32,745 bases of DNA from Planctomycetota bacterium (GTDB lineage: Bacteria > Planctomycetota > Planctomycetia > Pirellulales > Pirellulaceae): assembly GCA_026692905.1 (NCBI GenBank), contig JAPLNL010000026.1, forward strand, positions 1 to 32,745, given 5' to 3'. Shown in pieces: positions 27,846 through 32,745 of this stretch. The first letter of the stretch is position 1. Every line of letters begins with the position of its first letter. The translations under genes were made by a program, and so were the position numbers. Under the pieces are notes generated by a model, which was given only the letters and a program-made list of their open reading frames with translations, searched no databases and was not told the origin of the DNA.

Positions 27846-29008
27846 ACTCTAGCGGTACGTTCCGCCATCTTCAGGTCTGAGAAACCTTGACGGTGTCTTT
27901 GTACTGCGGATCGACTCATGTTGCACCAAGAGGCTCGATCCGAAATGAAAACTTGAATCGCCTGCGAAAGAGACTCCGGGTCTTGAGGCCGAGCCAAAAG
28001 CCCCTCTTGGCCATGACGGATTACTTCTGGGGTTCCCTCGACGCTTGTTGCGATGACTGGAACACCGCAGGCCAAGGCTTCCAGGACGACCATCGGCATC
28101 CCTTCGCCAAACAAACTGGGCAAAACCATCGCATCGAGTGTTCGCATCACTGCTGGAACATCTTTGGTGAATCCGCGAAGGTGGACGATACCCTCAAGTT
28201 GCAATCGATGAATAAGTGCCCGAATGCTCGCTTCGTAATCAGCCGTTTCGAATCCTCCGATCACATCGAGTGTAATCGAATTTGGGCCCCCCTGAAGCTT
28301 TGCGATCGCCTCAAGCAGAACTTCGATCCCTTTGCGTGGGCGGACGAGCGCGACCATACCGAGCTTCCAATGCCGATGGTTGAGTCGTTCGATTGGGTCG
28401 ATTGGTGGTTGCTCCGCGACTCCGTTGGCCACCGCCGTGATTTTGTGTCTGGAATAGCCACGCGAAAGCATTTCTCGCCGCAAGGACTTGGAGACCGTGA
28501 TAATGTGATCCGAATTGCGGAGCGAATAGGCTTCCACCCAATCGTTCACTCGATTGACGAGTCCTCGGGTGGAATCGCGTGCGGCCGGTGAGTGGACATG
28601 GTACACCCAAGGAAGATTGCGTTGTTTTGCCACAAAACTGGCAATCATCGCGGTTCTCGGCGTGTGGGCGTGGAGAACATCTGCATCGATATCTAACGCA
28701 AGCTCTGTGACACGCCCAATGATGCTCAAGTCAAATCGACTTTTCATCCTAACCGAGTGAATCAAGTCTCCGTCGAGGCCACAGAGCTCGGGAAACCTGC
28801 CAGGCTTCAAGCAAGCGAAATGGGCCGAAACGCCGAAATCAGGAAGCCGCTTGCCGAGGAGTTGTTGGACTCGTTCTGCTCCCGAAAAGTGTTCGCCATT
28901 GATCAAATGCAGCGAGGAAACGAGTCGAGGGCTAGCGGCGTTTTTGCTTGGAGAAGCGACAAGCGGAACACGGACGACAGGGCTGTATGTGGGTGTTACG
29001 GTGGACAT
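27830..29008 (-). CDS. Family 4 (GT-B) glycosyltransferase
   Basis: The 392-residue enzyme should move a sugar from a nucleotide-sugar onto a glycan or lipid at the cytoplasmic face of the membrane. The N-terminal half has LHLINGEHFSGAERV (33-47), which resembles the acceptor-side glycine-rich loop, and HAHTPRTA (114-121). The C-terminal half has the phosphate-binding Arg and Lys in VRPRKG (222-227) and the GT4 signature EGMPMVVLEALACGVPV (302-318), with Glu302 and Glu310 as the E-x7-E pair. No membrane helix is seen. It is a single-gene unit. The nearby CelD-like acyltransferase suggests surface polysaccharide work, but the sugar and acceptor cannot be told. Confidence 0.9.
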   Translation of the reverse strand: MSTVTPTYSPVVRVPLVASPSKNAASPRLVSSLHLINGEHFSGAERVQQLLGKRLPDFGVSAHFACLKPGRFPELCGLDGDLIHSVRMKSRFDLSIIGRVTELALDIDADVLHAHTPRTAMIASFVAKQRNLPWVYHVHSPAARDSTRGLVNRVNDWVEAYSLRNSDHIITVSKSLRREMLSRGYSRHKITAVANGVAEQPPIDPIERLNHRHWKLGMVALVRPRKGIEVLLEAIAKLQGGPNSITLDVIGGFETADYEASIRALIHRLQLEGIVHLRGFTKDVPAVMRTLDAMVLPSLFGEGMPMVVLEALACGVPVIATSVEGTPEVIRHGQEGLLARPQDPESLSQAIQVFISDRASWCNMSRSAVQRHRQGFSDLKMAERTARVYRKL

Positions 29009-29280
29009 GATGATCGACGCAATGGAGTTGTGACTATACGGCCTTACGAACCCTAGGTCAAAACGGCATTGATAGCTAACTTTTTGGGAAAACCTCTCGC
29101 GGTTTTTTGCGGTCCAATCGTTACAACTGGAGAATTCGGTCTAGGTAGTTTTGGGCGGAGTTGCTATCGTGCCCAGCGATACCACTCGGACTGGCCATGA
29201 TTCGACTGAACAGGTCAGTCGAGTGCAGTAACAAACCGGGCCGAATGGAATGGCCGACTCCAAATTCAGTAATATCACGG

Positions 29281-30648
29281 ATGATGAATATGAAGACTCA
29301 GGGGACCTGGTTCTACAAAAGCTTTGCATTGCAATGCATTACGGGCACCGCTTGCATGATCGGGTTTGGCTCTCTTGCCTTCGGGCAAGGGGTAGCACCA
29401 TCGGCAAACGGCTATGGAACCCGTCCAGCCTCGCCAACCAATCGTCCTGCTGGAACCAACCAACAGCCATTCGCTCCTCAAACAGGTGGCAATCCAGCAG
29501 GTAGCAATCCAGCGGGGCGGCCCAATCAAGCACAGGGGCAAGTTCCTGGCGGAGCAACAGGGCAGGTGCCGCTGCAAGGCCAAGTTCAAGCACCAGGAAA
29601 TCCAGGGCTTGGGGCTGGTACCCCTGCAATGAACAATCAGGTACTCAACCCTGCTTTCAATCAACGCCCAGTTGGGAACCAAATTCCAAACGGAAGCAGT
29701 GGTAACGAAGTTGTTACCGAGAATCCTTGGAAAGAGAATCCAGCAACTCCTGAAGCAGAAGCGTACTTAGATCAAATCCTAAAGCATTGGGAAAATTCGA
29801 CAGCGGACATCCAACGCTATTCCTGCTTGTTTACACGATGGCAATACAATTCCACGGACAACTTCGTCGATGAGTTGGCTAAGAAGGTGGGAAGAGATAT
29901 TCGCACCGTTCACGTCTCCGCATCTTCCGGAGAACTTAAGTACATGGCTCCGGACAAGGGCATGTTCAAGATCGACATGCTTCTTAAGCTCTCGGGGCAG
30001 CTTGATGCAAAAAATCAACCTGAGTACAAGGCTTTCGAAAACTCTTTTGGTGAATGGTGGCTTTGCGATGGCGAAAAGGTCTACGAATACGATCGCAGCG
30101 CGAAGCAATGCACACGATTTACGATGCCTCCGGAACTAAAAGGAGCGGGTGTTTTGGAATCGCCGATGCCGTTCATGTTTGGGGTTAAGGCAGAAAAGGT
30201 CAGGGCTCGATATTGGGTGAGAGCTCTGCCGCCTGTCAAAGACGAACAGGGTAAGGAACTATTGGTAATCGAAGCCTATCCGAAATTGCAATCGGATGCA
30301 GTGAATTACGACCACGTTCAGATTTATTTGGACCGAGAGTTATCCTTGCCTGCGAGGCTGGTCAAGTTTAATACCGAGCACGTCGACAAGCCTGGCGAGA
30401 TCCTCAAGGACAGCCGAGAGATTTTCTACTTTCGCGATCCTGCGATCCAAGGATCAAAAAGAAATATGCTTCAGAAATTTACAGATGTGTTTGCCAAGTC
30501 CTTCATTCCATTCGACATTCCAAGCGACTGGAAAGTTGAGGACCGAGTCTTTGCCCCTCCCGCAATCGACAACGTTCGGGCTGCCAACAACCCTAGCGCT
30601 CCACAACCAAACGGCGCACCAAACTCCCCGAATAACTTGCGAAAGTGA
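29281..30648 (+). CDS. Secreted TIGR03009-like planctomycete protein
   Basis: I recognise the TIGR03009 type, a domain known only from planctomycetes and remotely like the lipoprotein carrier LolA. From the ATG at 29281 there are 455 residues (ATG codons at 29284 and 29290 are equally possible). A signal peptide covers about 1-35 with cleavage near AFG-QG. A linker of P, Q, G and N follows (about 36-150), and a globular domain with many Trp, Tyr and Lys fills about 150-410, including YSCLFTRWQY and WWLCDGEKVYEYD. A short N- and P-rich tail ends it. The frame is open to an ATG at 29161, but a signal peptide would then be buried. A carrier role in the periplasm is inferred from the LolA resemblance only. 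Confidence 0.8.
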   Translation: MMNMKTQGTWFYKSFALQCITGTACMIGFGSLAFGQGVAPSANGYGTRPASPTNRPAGTNQQPFAPQTGGNPAGSNPAGRPNQAQGQVPGGATGQVPLQGQVQAPGNPGLGAGTPAMNNQVLNPAFNQRPVGNQIPNGSSGNEVVTENPWKENPATPEAEAYLDQILKHWENSTADIQRYSCLFTRWQYNSTDNFVDELAKKVGRDIRTVHVSASSGELKYMAPDKGMFKIDMLLKLSGQLDAKNQPEYKAFENSFGEWWLCDGEKVYEYDRSAKQCTRFTMPPELKGAGVLESPMPFMFGVKAEKVRARYWVRALPPVKDEQGKELLVIEAYPKLQSDAVNYDHVQIYLDRELSLPARLVKFNTEHVDKPGEILKDSREIFYFRDPAIQGSKRNMLQKFTDVFAKSFIPFDIPSDWKVEDRVFAPPAIDNVRAANNPSAPQPNGAPNSPNNLRK

Positions 30649-30660
30649 TCGTCGCGGCGG

Positions 30661-31566
30661 ATGAGTTTCACGCGTTTCAATCCTATGTTAGCAATAGGCT
30701 GTTGTGCAGCCTTGACACTCCAATTTGGCTGTGCAACATGGCTTCCTAGCGGAGAGGAACCGGCAGCCCCGAAAGGAATGCCCGGTTTCGGAACGGCTAT
30801 GGTCGCTAACGATGCAGCGGGCGTTGAAACAATCCTCGTTCGACTCAATGCATCGCAGGCAGCGCGTTTGCCCGAACTCTGGGCGCAAATCGATGAGCAA
30901 GCGTTGAAGCCAGAATTGCGCATCGCGATGGACAAGAATGGGATGCGTGCCGGGAAAATCTCTGGTAACTCACCTCCGCTGCTCGATGAGTGGGTCCGCC
31001 AAACCGTCCAACGTATCGGCGAAGATCCGTTGGAGCAGGCTGGCTTTGCGGCCGATGTCTCTTCGTTTTCTCAACTTTGGCGATGCCGAACGGACGTACG
31101 CAAGGAACTTTCAATTCGGAATTTCCAAGAAGGGAATTTGTGCGTCTTTTACTATGATGTTGCTTCCAAAGGGCATGTCTACGAAGCCCCTCACTTCCAA
31201 TACGCCATTCAAGCGACGGCACATGGCGACGCCTCCGCAACCATTCACCTGACCCCGGAAATGCAGCACGGCGAGCTCGTCAAAAAAATGATTGCACGCG
31301 AGTCCGCTGTACGCACCGACACGCGTCGGGAATCGATTGCTTGGAAACAGCTTTCAATCGACCTGCGCATTCAAAAAGGTGACTACATCGTAATGGGTCC
31401 GACTGCCGAATCGCGTGGTCTGGGTGAGCATTTCTTTCATACCAAAACACAAAAGGGCGAGATCCAACCTGTGCTCTTGCTGGTTCGCTTGAGTGAAGCC
31501 AACTCAGACAGTGCCTTTACCCGGACTTCTGCGGCACAAACTCCACCAACCAAGCTCCTCCGCTAA
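30661..31566 (+). CDS. Putative lipoprotein or secreted protein, function unknown
   Basis: The 301-residue protein begins with one basic residue and a hydrophobic stretch (9-23) ending LQFGC. This resembles a lipobox with Cys24, although Gln at -3 is atypical, so processing as a lipoprotein is likely but not sure. The mature part is mixed alpha/beta, with no catalytic motif I recognise. The gene starts 12 bases after the TIGR03009-like gene, and the next gene follows after another 12 bases, so the three are probably one operon; a role linked to the cell envelope would fit. Confidence 0.65.
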   Translation: MSFTRFNPMLAIGCCAALTLQFGCATWLPSGEEPAAPKGMPGFGTAMVANDAAGVETILVRLNASQAARLPELWAQIDEQALKPELRIAMDKNGMRAGKISGNSPPLLDEWVRQTVQRIGEDPLEQAGFAADVSSFSQLWRCRTDVRKELSIRNFQEGNLCVFYYDVASKGHVYEAPHFQYAIQATAHGDASATIHLTPEMQHGELVKKMIARESAVRTDTRRESIAWKQLSIDLRIQKGDYIVMGPTAESRGLGEHFFHTKTQKGEIQPVLLLVRLSEANSDSAFTRTSAAQTPPTKLLR

Positions 31567-31578
31567 GGCCGTTTCAAC

Positions 31579-32559
31579 ATGAACATAGAATGGTTGGAAT
31601 GCGTTCGCTGGTGCCATTCCAACGAGGACATCGATGTCGTCGATGCGCATATCGACGCGCTAATGGAACTTAGTCGACACTCTACCTACGCGACTCCCAT
31701 CTTGACCAGAATTCGCGACATACGCGATCGTCGTGCTGCTGGATATGTCATTTTATATCCAGGTGCGTTGGCTTCGATCGGGAACCTCCGATGCGATGCA
31801 AGCGATGACAAGGAACAGGACCTGCTCCAAATGGCGAATCTTGCGAAAGAGCTTTTCTCTGCTGCGTTTGATCAAGGCGCTGAGATGATTCAAGCAATCT
31901 CGCTTCTGATCGCGGATCGCATCTCGAACGATGTCGATTCGGCTTTCATCCCAATTGACACGAAACGGGACCTGATGTTGAAGGAGGCGGGGATGATTCC
32001 AATGGCCAAGCTTGTGCAGATGGAGTGTATGAGAATACAGGATATTCCAAGGCTCTTGGTATCCGAATCGTCTTGGCAATTGGGCCAAATCGACTTCATT
32101 CCGCACCATACAATCCCGTCGGAGGGCTGGGGGAAACTCGTGGAAAGCACCTATGTCGAGACTCTCGATGTCCCCGAGCTCAACGGTTTGCGCAGTGTCG
32201 AAAACACTTTGGCCGGTTACGCTTCCACGGTATGCGGCGTTCCTCAATCGTGGTGGATCGTGCGATGCAACAATACCGATATCGGTTGCTTGTTACTGGC
32301 ACCGACAACTCCGGGGTGTTGCGAGTTGACTTATGTCGGTCTTCAGCCAGAGTGGAGAGGCAAAGGCATTTCCAGGATCATCATGAACTTTGCGCGTGAT
32401 TGGGCTCTCGGAAATGCGCCAGATGGAATCACGTTGGCTGTGGATTTAAGGAACTTGCCGGCGATTCGCCTCTATCAAGCCTGCGGATTCACAACCCAAC
32501 GATTTGTTCAAGCTTGGATCTGTTTTCCGAACATGCCTCAGTCAGACAGCAGCACCTAA
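31579..32559 (+). CDS. GNAT-family N-acetyltransferase with N-terminal extension
   Basis: The C-terminal half holds an acetyl-CoA binding GNAT fold: strand ELTYVGLQ, then the pyrophosphate loop EWRGKGIS (258-265; Arg260, Gly261, Gly263), and finally NLPAIRLYQACGF, the usual end of the motif. The first 150 residues look like a second, degenerate GNAT copy (LFSAAFDQGAEMIQAISLL), as in tandem-GNAT proteins such as MshD. The protein is cytoplasmic. It is the third gene of the run starting at 29281. The acceptor is unknown. Confidence 0.85.
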   Translation: MNIEWLECVRWCHSNEDIDVVDAHIDALMELSRHSTYATPILTRIRDIRDRRAAGYVILYPGALASIGNLRCDASDDKEQDLLQMANLAKELFSAAFDQGAEMIQAISLLIADRISNDVDSAFIPIDTKRDLMLKEAGMIPMAKLVQMECMRIQDIPRLLVSESSWQLGQIDFIPHHTIPSEGWGKLVESTYVETLDVPELNGLRSVENTLAGYASTVCGVPQSWWIVRCNNTDIGCLLLAPTTPGCCELTYVGLQPEWRGKGISRIIMNFARDWALGNAPDGITLAVDLRNLPAIRLYQACGFTTQRFVQAWICFPNMPQSDSST

Positions 32560-32564
32560 ACCAC

Positions 32565-32627
32565 CCTAGCACGACGCGCAAGCTAGTGAGTCCACTATCT
32601 ACCGCCCTAGCACGACGCGCAAGTTTT
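32565..32627. repeat. Two inverted copies of the left-end repeat family
   Basis: Copies starting at 32565 and 32606 match the reverse complement of the core of the 28-bp units at 1-111 (CCTAGCACGACGCGCAAG is exact in both). Here the period is 41 bp and the copies are separated by an unrelated spacer; the second copy loses the outer arm after AAG. They sit directly after the acetyltransferase stop codon. Confidence 0.9.
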
Positions 32628-32734
32628 GAAGTTGCACACTTTTCGAAAGATGGCCGAGACTGATATTGCATTGAAAGCGAGTTCCCCTGTAGGCGTTTGT
32701 TACCAAGCACACGACAAACAAGGGAGTTCTCGCT

Positions 32735-32745
32735 ATGGTAATGGT
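32735..32745 (+). CDS. Possible start of a truncated gene
   Basis: AGGGAG (32721-32726) lies 8 bases before an ATG at 32735, the best ribosome-binding spacing near this end. Only three full codons are visible before the window ends, so nothing can be said about the product. An inverted repeat (GTTTGT, 13-base loop, ACAAAC) lies just upstream at 32695-32719. Confidence 0.3.

Noticed and set aside
27887-28591. 234-codon open frame opposite the glycosyltransferase
   Set aside because: It is antisense to a protein with clear GT4 motifs and shows no family features.
29089-29108. Intrinsic terminator (AAAACC, loop, GGTTTTTT)
   Set aside because: No plus-strand gene ends upstream of it; it lies in the leader region of the minus-strand glycosyltransferase, and the stem is short and A+T-rich.

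Overview
The window looks like a chromosomal segment of a planctomycete, probably of the Pirellulaceae (Rhodopirellula/Pirellula/Blastopirellula type). The basis is a secreted protein resembling the planctomycete-restricted TIGR03009 domain family, a MoxR/DUF58/BatA-like/VWA cassette of the kind common in this phylum, start sites that mostly lack Shine-Dalgarno sequences, many dispersed short hairpin repeats, and moderate G+C. This placement is inferred from protein character only; no rRNA or tRNA gene was found.

Layout. (1) 1-1452: four tandem 28-bp repeats, then an orphan coiled-coil hypothetical gene. (2) 9037-1746 (minus strand): a four-gene operon moxR, DUF58, batA-like and VWA/GATase-like, with overlapping or nearly touching ends. 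It encodes a chaperone ATPase and three von Willebrand A-type proteins, two of them membrane-anchored. (3) 10001-9117 (minus): a [4Fe-4S] APS/PAPS reductase (cysH). (4) 10267-14468 (plus): an FmdB zinc ribbon and a 1171-residue protein that I read as a candidate PPi-type phosphoenolpyruvate carboxykinase. (5) 18289-14812 (minus): a DinG/XPD-like helicase followed by an RsmF-like rRNA cytosine-C5 methyltransferase. (6) 18506-19208 (plus): a HigB/HigA-type toxin-antitoxin module with its own promoter and palindromic operator; the toxin frame has no ordinary start codon at its expected N-terminus. (7) 20168-19210 (minus): a FlgN-like chaperone and FlgB. (8) 20395-23588 (plus): ftsH and rsgA as a tight pair. 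(9) 23923-29008: a CelD-like acyltransferase, a soluble PAS hybrid histidine kinase and a convergent glycosyltransferase, possibly linked to surface polysaccharide. (10) 29281-32559 (plus): a three-gene run of TIGR03009-like secreted protein, putative lipoprotein and GNAT acetyltransferase, with 12-bp gaps. (11) 32565-32745: two inverted copies of the same repeat seen at position 1, then the start of a possible truncated gene.

Most of the window is housekeeping or typical lineage-specific content. The points most worth a second look are the candidate PPi-PEPCK, the toxin gene that seems to start at ATA on a leaderless transcript, the repeat family at both ends, the heptanucleotide repeat just before the VWA gene start, and the helicase lacking one of the four expected Fe-S cysteines. 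I saw no clearly new multi-gene defence or mobile system.
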